From: Physcomitrium patens
Lineage: Eukaryota; Streptophyta; Bryopsida; Funariales; Funariaceae
DNA length: 64,000 bases
NCBI RefSeq assembly: GCF_000002425.4
Contig: NC_037270.1
Location: 8,604,494-8,668,493 of the forward strand
Direction: 5' to 3'
The notes under the pieces were generated by a model. It searched no databases. It was not told where the DNA came from and saw only the letters and a program-made list of their open reading frames with translations. Position 1 is the stretch's first letter; each line of letters starts with the position of its first letter. Positions 20,773 to 32,320 of this stretch are shown piece after piece. Made by a program: the position numbers and the translations under genes.

Positions 20773-22144
20773 CTTATCTACAAATTATCTTTGACTCTCC
20801 AATTCCTATAACTATACAATTCTCCACACCTTGCTTGTGATATTACCACTTTTTTTTTTTGTTCTCTTGATGTAGTCATTGGCATGTAAGGGAAGTTTGA
20901 TGTTATTGTTAACGCCAAAAAAATTTCTTATTTTTTAGTGTAGATTGACTTTGCCTATATAAAAAAAATCATGTAGAATTTATGGAAGTAACATTATATA
21001 TTTTTGATACAAAGAAAAGAAATTTTATTTTCTTGCACAATATAATATATCAAAAAAGTTGTTCTACAAAAAAATGACCATAAATTGATTTATGAATCTA
21101 AAACTAATGATCTACTTTAATGACTTCATAGATCTATAAAAATATATCTTGGATGATAATTTGGAAGTTTTTTGATGGCAATATAATTATGCTTCAAATC
21201 AATGTAAAAGTTTTATATAATGTGATACCACCAAAGTTATTAACTATGTCAATGGTGTCAAATTATTACAAATAAAGGAATGATTATAAGATTGAAATAT
21301 AATGCATACAGCCAAGCAATCAATTGTCAGTATATTATCAATATGTATCTAAAAGAACTCCAAACTTAATTAAAATTATATAATTAATATGAAAAAATTG
21401 AAATATTTAATTACAAAACTTACAAATTATCAATTCAAAAAAATACATTCTTTAATGGATTTTGAAAAAGTCAATTTTGATGTAAAATAGTCATATAATA
21501 ATAAATTTGATATAAGTATATATGAGCTAATGATAATATGCAATTATATTATTAAAATAATTTTATAATTCATTTTATATATTAATATTTGATATCAATT
21601 ATTGATTTGCATGTAATTAATAATTTATATATAAAAATCAAAGTTTTATTTTTTTATACCCAAATAAGTAAATATTATGATATATTAATAGAAATTTTGA
21701 AATATATATATAAATATATCTTAGAATTTTAAATTTTATTTTATTAATATTAATAAAATATTTATATAAAAATTATAATAAGAATTGATTAAATATTTAA
21801 TTGAAAAAATAATAATAATAAATCCAATGGTATCTGAGAAAATTTGATTTTAATAAAAAGTTTCATTGAACTTATATAAGTATCAAAATTAGAATCGTGT
21901 TAATATTGAAAAGTATATGAATTATTAGTTAATGCATTTTAATCAACTATATAATCACATTTGCATATATGTAGAACAATATTTTTTTAAGCTCAATAAA
22001 CTTGCTTTATATCAAAAAAATAACTAAATCATATACAAAAAAATAAAAATAAATTTTTAAAATATAAATTAATGTTTTGTTTCAGAAAAAATTTTAAGTA
22101 CTAAGAATATATTATTTAATGAAATATTTTTTTTAAAAAGTAAG

Positions 22145-22244
22145 NNNNNNNNNNNNNNNNNNNNNNNNNNNNNNNNNNNNNNNNNNNNNNNNNNNNNNNN
22201 NNNNNNNNNNNNNNNNNNNNNNNNNNNNNNNNNNNNNNNNNNNN
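22145..22244. other. Assembly gap (100 N)
   Basis: Exactly 100 N characters, the usual placeholder for a gap of unknown size. It is next to a (TA)n tract that probably caused the break. Confidence 0.98.
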
Positions 22245-22283
<39 letters not shown>

Positions 22284-22286
22284 TAT

Positions 22287-22350
<64 letters not shown>
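22245..22350. repeat. (TA)n microsatellite
   Basis: More than 100 bp of nearly pure TA, with a TAGATATAGATA interruption near 22280. It abuts the gap. Confidence 0.95.
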
Positions 22351-22353
<3 letters not shown>

Positions 22354-22999
22354 CTTTTTTATATAAGTTTTTGGTCAATCCACATAATTCTTAAAACTTC
22401 ATTAAAAGTTTAATATTCTTTCAATCATAATATATAGTATATTTAATTTACTTTATTTACAATTTTTATCATTTATCTTTGATAGTTTGTATTTTTATAT
22501 ATTTTAATGGTATATAATTTTATTATGATCAATCTTATTTTAATTTTTAAATGAAAGCATATTTTTAAAAAATATTACGAATTTTTTTTAAATTATTTAC
22601 CTTTGCACTAAGATTTCATCTTATAAGTACGGTATAGTTATTTTTTTAGTTATTTGATCTCTTACCTCACCATTTAATTTTGAGTATTTCAAAATATATA
22701 ATATAAGAACTTATTATAATAGATGGTTTTTTAGTACTACAAATCATCTATTTTAATAAGATAATAGAATAATATAAAATCTATAATTTTATTCTTCTAA
22801 TTTAATGTTGTGACTACTATTTTAATTTTTATAAAAATTATATTTTATTTAGTATAGAAAAATTACTTAAAAAAATTGGTATAACTCAAAAAATCTTTCA
22901 CGCAACTATAAAAGTATTATAAAATGTCACATTTGATATTATTTGATAATAAGACCATTAAAAAAAATTAATAAATTATAACTATATTAAAAGAAATTG

Positions 23000-23094
23000 C
23001 AACTATATATATATAGATGTGTAATCAACTATATATATATAGATGTGTAATCAACTATATATATATAGATGTGTGTGTGTGTGTGTGTGTGTGT
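23000..23094. repeat. 26-bp tandem repeat followed by (GT)n
   Basis: Three units beginning CAACTATATATATATAGATG start at 23000, 23026 and 23052. The last grades into (GT)12 at 23071-23094. Confidence 0.9.
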
Positions 23095-23512
23095 CTATAA
23101 ACACCCATGAAGAGAGAAAAATACAACTTGAAGTTATAAATAGATGTCTATATATTTTTAGAAATTAATCTTTTATCTATAGTATTATTTTATCTTAATT
23201 TTTTTGCAAATTATCTTGAATGTACTACAAAAGTAATAAAATATAACCATGCAGATATTTAAAAAATAAAAAATTTAGTTAATATAATTAAAAAAAAATT
23301 GAGTTTTTGATTAATTAATTTTAAAAATAAATAAATAAGTAAATAATTTCTTCATTTTATTTCTTCTCCAAAAATAAAATTTACTATTAAATGCAGCATT
23401 GTTCCACTTGTTGTTGGTTATTAGTTGTCAAATATTTAAATAAAAAATGAATACAACTCATTTATTTTGATTTGAGATCTAGATCTTCTTAATTGTATTA
23501 TGCATTTCATTG

Positions 23513-23515
<3 letters not shown>

Positions 23516-23568
<53 letters not shown>
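23516..23568. repeat. (AT)n microsatellite
   Basis: About 53 bp of uninterrupted AT dinucleotides. Confidence 0.95.
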
Positions 23569-23571
<3 letters not shown>

Positions 23572-24473
23572 AATCTACATAACTTATGTAATATTTGGTT
23601 ATATTTTTTATTAACTATAAATTAATTTTTTCTAATGTTAGTCTTATTTTATTAAGATTAATAAAATTAATATGAAAAAAGTTCAAAGAATAATGCATTT
23701 ATGAAATTAATTATACAGAAATAAGAGTATAAATATTTTTTCATATAAAAAAAAATATTATTTTTTTAATTATTTTTTACTTTTACTTGAAAATCTTAAA
23801 ATTTTTATATTTATCTACCTATGCACCTAAGCTAAACTTGTAAAAATATTGTATTGATACATAAAACATAACTACATAATTATTATCTAGTCTTTGAAAT
23901 AAAAATATTTTATTTATTTTTTGTTTCTACTCATTTTTTTACTTTTGAATAGTGTAGTTTAATACCATTTTAAATTTTAGTTATTTTTATTTCATAACCT
24001 TCTATTATTTGAATTTATTTATGAATTAAAGAAATTTACAATTTTAATTTAATTTTAATTAAAAGATTAATTATATAAAAAAAATAATGATTATAATAAT
24101 CTCATCATATTTAAATATATCTAATAAGAATGGAAACTAATGGACTCAAATTTGTATATGTATTATTAATTTTTATTTATTCTTAAAGATATAATTCAAA
24201 GAAGCTTGCTAAAAAATTCTAATTTATTTGTGTTTATTCACAATTGTAGAGTTTTTGCTAATGTAAGAATCTACTTATCTATCCAAGTATCTATATCTAT
24301 ATAATAAGGAAGCTTATGTAAAAGACAAAGAGACAAAAAAACCTTCTCATTGGTTGAAAACAAGAACATTGTTAACTCTCAAAAAATCTTGTATAATATG
24401 TAGAATGGCATCCAATTAGCTATGGATAAAAAGCTTTATTATGTTTAACAATATGGGTTGGTACAAGTTTTAT

Positions 24474-24505
<32 letters not shown>

Positions 24506-24506
<1 letters not shown>

Positions 24507-24532
24507 TAGATGAATCCATGTCATTGTCATGG
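24506..24532 (-). other. Helitron 3' terminus: hairpin plus CTAG
   Basis: Read on the minus strand, CCATGACAATGACATGG can form a 5-bp stem and lies 6 nt before CTAG. CTAG is followed by T (insertion between A and T). This is the expected Helitron terminator and 3' end. Confidence 0.65.
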
Positions 24533-24869
24533 AAAGTTTTTTGTGAATCAAAGAATATTTTTCAAATTCAAATATAATATAATATTAATAGAAAGAAAAA
24601 AAATTACATAATGGAGCTTTCATATATGAAGTAGGATAAATAAACCCATGCTATTGTTACTGATAATATACAAAAAAAATAGTTAATTTAATTTAATAAA
24701 TTATTTGTAAAAATATGAAGAAAAAAAATATTTTTTAAAAAAAATTTAGATATTAAAAGATCTACTTAAGTCAATAAATAAATAAATAAAAATAGAAAAT
24801 AGAAAAAATAAATTATTAATATTTATCTAATTAAAACTTTTAAAAAAATAATATTTTGTATAGAATTTA

Positions 24870-26393
24870 AATTTCCATTTCTAGAGAAAAGAAACCTTGA
24901 TAGAATAGAAGGAAGTGAATCAAGAGAGTGCTACATAAAGTTGATCATGGAAAAAAATAGGTTGTTGTAGATCTAAACCAGTAACAATATTATTTATATT
25001 TACTTATTGTTATTACAAATACAAGATGGATTAGAAATTACTTTCTTTTAAAAATATTTTAAAGTTTATTTATTATAAATATTAATATAATCTACAAAAT
25101 AAACACCAAGTTTCTAGAAATTTTTTCTTTAAGAATTCTTTTTTCAAGAACTTGATCCATTAGTCATGTAATTACCAATTAGATTCTACTGCAAAGTCCT
25201 TGGCAAGGAGCAATATTTCTTAGTAGCATCATCGGAGTGTGAATCTTATGACAAAGCCTTCATTTAGGCATTCTAGATGGATTAAGTAACTTGATGAATT
25301 CAACTAGATTAACATTATTGTTATCAATACCATCTCCAACAATAACTTCATCAACACTTAAATATTCTTATTCTTATCTAGAAAATATGACTATAATGTT
25401 TTCATTAATATCTTCTACATCATCATTATGTCCAAATAAAATGATTTTATTGCTAAAAAAGATATTATTTGCTATATTATATTTTGCCAAACTTGGATAA
25501 ATAACATCTATTAAAAATATTAATTTTTAATCAACAATCATGTGATCAGGAAGTTTAACTACATTATTGGGTAATAAGTTTGTATGGTTTCTAATTTGGC
25601 AAATGGCAAATAGAAATATTAGTCAATAATAATGTAACCATAAAGAATTCAAATATACCACCATCTATATATATAATGTGTGTGTATATTCTATACTTGA
25701 AGAAGCTAATTAACAAACTCAATATTTGCTTGAAGTGCTCATAAAATCAACCTCATATTTTCTTTTCATATATAGATTTTTATTTGGTGCCAAAGTATTG
25801 AACATCAAAAAAATACTGCTATAATTTCTTCTCAAGTTTCTTTTATAATTATTGACAATATATGATAAAAATCTCCACCTATAACTATTGTAGCTCTTTC
25901 AAATGGGTAATCAATATCCCAAATGTCTCTAAAAGATTGATCAACTACTTTAAGACCATAATGGTGTTGCATTAGAAGTTCATCCGAAGTAATAAGCAAA
26001 GTTTGATAAATAAACTTAGGATAGTCAAAATTCTTAGTAATTGAACAAAAAGAGTCTTTGTTATAATTTAGTAGAATCTTGAACATAGAATGGGTGGTTC
26101 TTCTCTTTTCAAGTAGCAATGTGACAATTCTTGATGATACAATATATAAGACAATCTTTTGTATCAATCAAACTTTAGTTGCCAAAATTTTGTAGATAAA
26201 TAACTTACCAATTCCTCCACATCCATTTAAAAAAAACATGAGTCTATGTTCTTCTATTACAGAAGCTACAATATTATTATATGCCTTTTCTTTATTCAAG
26301 ATTTAATTGTAAAATATGTTATTCCAAATTTATTTCTAATTATTGAATGTCCTATTTTCTTTCTTCAAGAATAAATTTATTTTCATTAATTAT
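24870..26393 (-). pseudogene. Helitron PIF1-type helicase domain
   Basis: The minus strand translates to the helicase half. 'LNKEKAYNNIVASV' is followed by the Walker A loop 'GCGGIGK' (26224-26204). 'RTTHSMFKILLN' and 'TIVIGGDFYHILSI' lie at 25832-26167. Then come 'NIIVIFSR', 'EYLSVDEVIVGDGI', 'LLNPSRMPK', 'PMMLLRNIAPCQGLCS' (about 25200-25460) and 'GLDLQQPIFFHDQLYVALS' near 24920-24980, which is helicase motif VI. It would unwind DNA during rolling-circle transposition. Gly-Ile replaces the usual Gly-Thr in Walker A, and there are several stops and frameshifts, so it is dead. Confidence 0.85.
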
Positions 26394-27157
26394 TATAGAA
26401 TAGATATTAATTCGTTTTTGAAAGATATTGATAAAATATATTAATAGTCCATATAATAGGAAATTTAGGAGGACGGATGAGTGATTTAGTTCTTAAAAGC
26501 AATTAATTACAGAATTACGATTAGAATCTAGAGAATCAAGGGAAAGTATATAGGAATTGTAGAAGTTAATTAACGTGCCATAGCTATGATAGTGGTGAGC
26601 TGGAGTAAGCTTGGTGCTACCTCTTTTCTTTTGTTTGTTATTTTCTTTGAATAAGAGGATTGAGAGTTTTTGAATATTGTAAAGTGAATTATGGAATGGA
26701 AATGTGATTGGTATTATTTGAGAAGAAGAAAGATTGAATGCTGAAATCTGATTGTAGTTCAGTAGAGAGAATGAGTCTGTGTTTGTGTGAAACACCGTAA
26801 TATGAATGGCAGTTCTGTATGAAGAATTCTAGTGATTGGAATGAGGGTAATTGTATGTTAAAAGCTGTGAGGGCGCAGTATTACAGTTGGAGATTATAAG
26901 AGTGAATATATTGGTAGAAATAGCAGTTATTGGTATGACTGAATTGTTGTAAGGAAGAGACCGATAAGGTGAAGGAGGAGATTATAGTTTCTTTGTGTGT
27001 TTAGATATTGGAAATAGAGACGATACATTCAGGAGGTAATTGATTGTGTGACCCTAACGTGAATGCTTAAGCAACTAGTCATTTTTCTTGTTCGAATCTC
27101 CCTATACGGGTTTATTTCCATTAGATTAATTTGGAATAAGTAAAACAAGCAATTACA
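26394..27157 (+). repeat. H 5' LTR
   Basis: 764 bp. It starts TATAGAATAGATATT (TG mutated to TA) and ends CAATTACA. It is nearly identical in layout and length to 38865-39628, with visibly few substitutions. Confidence 0.9.
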
Positions 27158-27160
27158 TTT

Positions 27161-27178
27161 TGGCGCCGCTGCCGAGGA
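27161..27178 (+). other. Primer-binding site, tRNA-Asp type (H)
   Basis: TGGCGCCGCTGCCGAGGA differs at two positions from the complement of the plant tRNA-Asp 3' end (TGGCGCCGTTGCCGGGGA). It starts 3 nt after the LTR. Confidence 0.85.
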
Positions 27179-27234
27179 GTGATAATAGCTTTGAGTGTTA
27201 GAAATTAATTACCAAACGTGTGAGAAAATTGGCA

Positions 27235-28577
27235 ATGGAAGACGATTTCAGTAGTGTTTGAAGGAAGATTATGGTTAATAAGAATGAGAGCATTGCATCG
27301 AGGAAAATAAATCAGTTGAGAGAAAGACAGGGAAGAGCGCAAGGAAGGAACTTGCTTAGAGAGGAGCAAGAACGTAATCTTAAAAGAAAGCATTGACAGA
27401 ATTGGATTAAACCATGGTTGCAAGCTTGTCGGTGCATCCAAACATATCAAGAACTGGACAAATTATTAATTCTGCAATCGTATATACCATTAGAAAAATT
27501 GCCAAGAACACTCGCAGAAAATTTTTTTAACATTCCAGTAGAAATCTTGAAACCGTTAACTGAAAGAGAAGAAGGTGTAGAAGAATTTGGTACTCCATTG
27601 GGTATTTTTTTAGTAAAGGGTACCGCTGAAACGAGCAATAGTGGCTCTTCAGATTGGCATAAATTGGTTGCCAATAAAGCTAACTATATTGTATTTCAAA
27701 ATCTGATGTTTTCACCTCTAATTCAACCAATAAAACTATTTGCAAAAAATAACAATAAATCGAGGAGCACTAAGAGCTCGAAAATTAGAATAATGGAAAG
27801 TAGAGATTATTTTAAAACGGAGTTTAGCAGAACAAGAAATTCAATGGCGTCAGGAGGACCAGCCATTCTGATTGCAATACAAATGGGCGCAGTAGGCGAT
27901 CGTACGACTAGTGTCGTACCACTACCTACTTTTCAAGGATTTTTGGGTGTGGATCTCGATCAATATTTATCTTAATTTCTTAGAGCATGTATAGCTAATA
28001 ATAGTAAAACTGAAGGTATTTGGTTGCGATGGCTACTAGCGACCTTAAAAGATACGATGTTTGAATGGTACAACTGCCAACCAATGGATCAATTTTTGAA
28101 TTGGAAAGCATTAAAGAATGCATTTTTATCTCATTTTCGACCAATTGGTTTTGAGGACCGCCTTTGAGAGAGGTTAATGAATAGCAAAATGATCCTAGGG
28201 GAGGCGGTGGAATCGTACTATGGCCAAGTGGCTGATATACTCAGTAAAAGGTTGAATCACCAAATACCGGAGGCATTTATCTTATCCATATTAATCAATG
28301 GTTTCCACCCACCAGAGCTAAAAATGTTTATAAAGGAAGCTCAAACTGTTACGGTGGCTGCGTCCCTTAATAGAGCCAAGGTTTAGAAGGAATGCTATTA
28401 TAATCAGTTTTTAACTATGGGAGCTACGATGATTCTAGTTCAAGGTAGATATCAAAATCCGACTTGGAATGAATCAGTGGACAGTTATCTATGGATGTTA
28501 GAAACAGGGGCCAATTCCAATTCCAATATTCAGGGGCCAGTTAATGTTACCCCATTGCAAGCTATACCATCGAACGT
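27235..28577 (+). pseudogene. H gag, 5' part, interrupted by element I
   Basis: From ATG at 27235 the frame gives 'RKINQLRERQGRAQGRNLLREEQ', then an open stretch at 27418-27975 ending 'LPTFQGFLGVDLDQYLS'. 'IWLRWLLATLKDTMFEWYN' and 'LSHFRPIGFEDRL' follow. 28177-28386 is open ('FILSILINGFHPPELKMFIKEA'). Compared with A, this is the same gag with the same domain order. In-frame stops occur near 27395, 27973, 28165 and 28384. Element I cuts it at 28578 after 'NVTPLQAIPSNVI'. The continuation lies in the inverted segment ending at 37316. Confidence 0.75.
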
Positions 28578-29696
28578 TATCGTGTTGTAACACGAGTATA
28601 TCGTAAAAATATAAAGAAAGGGGACTTTTATTAATATTCAGTTATCTTGAATATTGGAAGCAATGACCGATTCCAGTGCCAATATTCAAGGGCCAATTCA
28701 GATATCCCATCACAGTCGGTCAGGGCACACTTACCAGTAACGAAATGCTTCGTTCGAGTCCAATAGTAGGAGTCAACAGAATTGAAAAGACTAAATCGAT
28801 GACTGAGTGAGCCTTATGCGAAGGACCAATTTGACCCAATTATGGGAACATTCAGGTCTTATTATGGACCTCTTAGCCAATATGAGACCTGAATTGGTCG
28901 GGCGACTCAATGTGGTCCCGATTACAAGGGTTTTGATTCCATTTTAGGCTGTCCTGTCCTTTGTGCCGTTTCAGGGAACGTTGTTTCCAAAAAAAAGAAC
29001 CTTTTAAAAGACAAAAAATGGAGGAGAAAGCTCTAACGGCGGAGCCAATTCCATATCCAAGATGTAAGATTGAAGAAATTCAGAGGCTAGGATTTGAAAG
29101 AGGACAGAATTAGGGTTAAAGGGGAGGATAGGTTAAGAAATGAAAGGGTCAGAGAGCTAGCTTCATGCTTTGGGAGGGAGAAAAAAGACAGAGAATTGGA
29201 ATTTTTTTCTTCAAAGGGTTTTGAGAAGACTGAGGCAATCGTTGCTGAATAGTCGATGTGTTGTACTAGTGAATTGGGATTTTAATGAAGTCGATATGAT
29301 TACTCTTGACTATTTTGTGAAATCAAAGTTATGTCTGTGATTGAAGAATTAAAAGGGTGTCTATAGGATTGAGTATGCGGAGTGAATGAAATTTTTTGGG
29401 TTAATCTAACAAGACAGTCAATGGATACAAGGTCGTGAGTATAAAGCAATATCGGAGATTAGCAGATTGAGCTGTTCGAGGTTCTCTGTAACGTCTAGAG
29501 ACCTACCGGCTAGGCCAAAAAGGATTTTGGTGAGCAGTCGAAGGACATCCGTATAGATTTACAGTATATTCTTGTAATTGTTTATATTCCAACAGTCAAA
29601 AAATGATAGACTGCTTGAATATTAACGAATCTCCATACTACCTTCTATAGCCAGACGCCTGATGCGTTCTCGAGCAGGAAAGCACGTAATACAACA
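28578..29696 (+). repeat. I 5' LTR
   Basis: 1119 bp. It shares with 35679-36373 the blocks 'TGTAACACGAGTATA', 'CAGTCGGTCA.GGCACACTTA', 'GACCAATTTGACCCAATTA', 'GGGCGACTCAATGTGGTCCC' and the end 'CTGCTTGAATATTA.C.AATCT'. Confidence 0.85.
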
Positions 29697-29727
29697 TAAA
29701 GTGGTCAACCTGACATGAAAGCTTGAG

Positions 29728-30611
29728 GTGGAAGGTATTGAATTTCGTTTGATTTTATTTTTATTTTTATCGAGAACAAAAATAAAAATTTTGAAGGATC
29801 TTTGGGAGGAGTTTCTGGTGGGGGATCTTCTAAAGGACAAGATATGCACATGGATCCGTCTATTACTAGTATGTTTCAAGCCTTCTCATTATCAATGCAG
29901 CAACAACAAAGCAATGATCGAAAGGAAGCTTTGGCAACCAAAGCATTGCAAGCAGTGGTCAATAAAATTGATTAATTTGATGGAAGGAATATTTCAAGGT
30001 ATTTAAGATGTTATGTTCGTGAAATGGAATTAAATTGGATTTTTGAGAAGAAAATGGTTGAATTATTTGGACTTGCTATGATACCGCAGATAAGAGACCA
30101 TATTACATTGGTTACGGATCGTTATGGGAATTCATGGGAGATTTCTTTACATGCATTGAAAGATGAATATTTCTTCGAAGATGTTCATCACGTTACTAAG
30201 AAGTTGTTTCTGGAATGGATTGAACAGCCTAATAAGAATTTGCAAGCAACAGAGCTACTAAGGGAATTTGAGAGGCAGTACTTTCAATTGTCGAAGGTAG
30301 AAAAATTGACATTGGAGCCGAACAAAGTTGATCTATTTCTTCAAGCTGCCGATAGAGAATTGCAAGGAAAATTAAAACTCCTTCTTGAAGACAAAGAAGA
30401 AGATGAAGGATTGACAACAAAGTGGAAGGACATTGAAGATGCGGTGGGATTGCTTGCAAAAAGAGAAAGGAGGAAGGATAGGCGCAATATTCCGAAAACA
30501 GTACAAGCACCCAAAGCTCCAATACGTACAACACCACCAACAATGCCTACAGTTCAACCTTCGACATCCTTATCAAAGAAAGCAGATATAGGGATGGAAG
30601 AAATTATATGA
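29728..30611 (+). pseudogene. I gag
   Basis: Two frames carry it: 29728-30006 and 30024-30611. The second (195 codons) contains 'IPQIRDHITLVTDRYGNSWEIS', 'LFLEWIEQPNKNLQATELLREFERQYFQL', 'RELQGKLKLLLEDKEEDEGL' and a Pro/Thr-rich tail. It matches the gag of C. No CCHC knuckle is visible; 30690-30720 has 'DMYKDAFDV' and Cys codons nearby ('RCI*CDDASYTRKDCNEF'), which may be a ruined knuckle. A short frame interruption at 30006-30024 separates the halves. Confidence 0.65.
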
Positions 30612-31470
30612 GGAATGCGAGATCTTCAAATCAAATTGGCAAGACTTGAAGAGAATACTTCTACAAACAATTTGAAGAATATTTCAAAACAAGGATATGT
30701 ACAAAGATGCATTTGATGTGATGATGCTTCATACACTAGAAAAGATTGCAATGAATTTAATAATATGATACAGCAAGGAATTATTTACTGAAAAGATGGA
30801 AAGATAACATTAAAAGATAGGGAGGATCTTTTTCAAATCAATTTTGGCAAGGGAAGAATGAGAGCATTGGTTCAAGATTACCTAAAAGAGCATGAAACAA
30901 CAATACAAGAAAGTGCAAGTTATGGTGCTAGAGTGGATGATGACCTTGGTGGAAGTACGGAAACTAGTGAGTTTTGGGCTTCTGCCGTTTCTACAATGCA
31001 AGAAGGGAAATTACCTCGAGAAGCGTTATTGAGAACTGCAGCTACAATACGAGGAAGAACAGGTTGGGAGGATCCCGTTGAGTCTCTTTCAGTTCATGCA
31101 TATATTGCTAAGAGCCAACATGAAGCTTTGATGGAAGAAAAAAGACGAGGAAATTTTGATGATACTAGAGAAGGAAATTCTTTTAAGAAATAAACTCGAG
31201 GAGACAAGGCTCGAGAGGCAGCTTCACAAGAATTGCCTATAAAGGATACCTAAGCATCATTGGAAGAAAAAACAATGGAGACAAAAGATAAGGGCAAATC
31301 AATTACTTATAAGCTACTTTCTGACATTGAAGCGGCAAAAAATTTGAAAGGGGTGTTGGAAGAACGTATATTAAACGCTAAGGTGGAATTCACATTGAAA
31401 GAAATTTTGGAATATGCAAAGAAGGAGTTTCATGATGTTATCATTGACAGCATTAAGCGAAAGAGGTAAT
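30612..31470 (+). pseudogene. I gag-protease intervening region
   Basis: Open pieces lie at 30858-31193 ('MRALVQDYLKEHETTIQES', 'EGKLPREALLRTAATIRGRTGW') and 31260-31469 ('YKLLSDIEAAKNLKGVLEERIL', 'EFTLKEILEYAKKEFHDVI'). The second is typical of the segment before the protease in this lineage. Lys/Glu-rich and helical in character. It is part of the same polyprotein, separated by stops at about 31191 and 31467. Confidence 0.6.
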
Positions 31471-31472
31471 TA

Positions 31473-32141
31473 ATGGACGAAACTGGAATAAGTCATGCTA
31501 TTGATGCAAGAATATATAAAGATGAAGAAGAGGTTGATATTGGTTACAAGCAAACAACAAATGAAAAGAATGGATATAATCAACGAGTATGTTTCGAAGA
31601 TTATAGTGATAAGGAAATGGAAACTTTGAGCCATTATACTCGAAAGTATTGGGCAAGGGCAACTACTGAGGTATTGGTGAAGGTAGGAGATATAGAAGAA
31701 CCAATTGTTGCTTTAGTCGACCATGGTTCTAAAATAAATCTCGTGTCTAAAGATCTTTATAAGAAGCAAAAATAGCCAATTGATATGGAACATGGATGGG
31801 CAATACGAGCAACTAATAACACACGGGGCGAATTATATGGAACTTGTCCAGATGTCAAAATTTGGATTGGAGATGTTGCGACGGAGCAACATTTCTTTGT
31901 TCAAGATACAACATCTTATCCGTTGATTTTACAACAACCTTATATTATGGCAATATGGATGGAAACAAAAGTACTTGACGATGGTTCTACTTATGCAAGG
32001 GTATGTAGCGAAGATGGAAGGAAAGTTGTACAATTTCTAACAGTACCTCCTAACCATGAACGGAATCGAGATAGGTTGAGGGAGAAACCATTGCCAAAGA
32101 TTATTGAAGGATTTAAGGATTTTGGGGAGGTACCACTGTAA
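31473..32141 (+). pseudogene. I aspartic protease region
   Basis: 31473-31775 includes 'VLVKVGDIEEPIVALVDHGSKINLVSKDLY', where the protease active-site triad D-S/T-G appears as D-H-G. 31785-32141 continues with 'GWAIRATNNTRGELYGTCPDVKIWIGDV', 'HFFVQDTTSYPLILQQPYI', the protease flap and C-terminal strand. One stop (about 31773) lies between. The His in place of Ser/Thr suggests an inactive enzyme in this copy. Confidence 0.7.
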
Positions 32142-32320
32142 AGCGAGATTATGGAGGTACAAAAGAGGAGGTACTCTCGTGAGATGAAGGTGCCTTTGAT
32201 GCGAGTTTTATTGGTATTTTGGAGAATGGAAATATTATGTATTAAAAAATTGATGATTTTAAAAGAAAAGAAAAGAAAAGATTATATAATATTGAAGGAG
32301 GATTATGCAAGTTAGGTACA

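Larger units (their letters stand above)
20773..24505. other. AT-rich spacer with microsatellites and assembly gap
   Basis: I see no gene or recognisable element here. The stretch is very AT-rich with many short A/T runs. It holds the N gap (22145-22244), (TA)n after it, a 26-bp tandem repeat and further (TA)n at 23516-23568. A Helitron-like 5' start (TCTATATCTATATAATAA near 24291) is a weak possibility. Confidence 0.6.

Noticed and set aside
22133..22378. Open frame across (TA)n and the N gap
   Set aside because: Translation of a microsatellite plus gap characters; no coding evidence.
24289..24380. Plus-strand Helitron 5' end (TCTATATCTATATAATAAGG)
   Set aside because: The start resembles Helitron 5' ends, but no matching 3' terminus or coding part on the plus strand was found, so it is left as a possibility only.
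30229..30543. Minus-strand 104-codon frame
   Set aside because: Antisense of I gag; no independent support.
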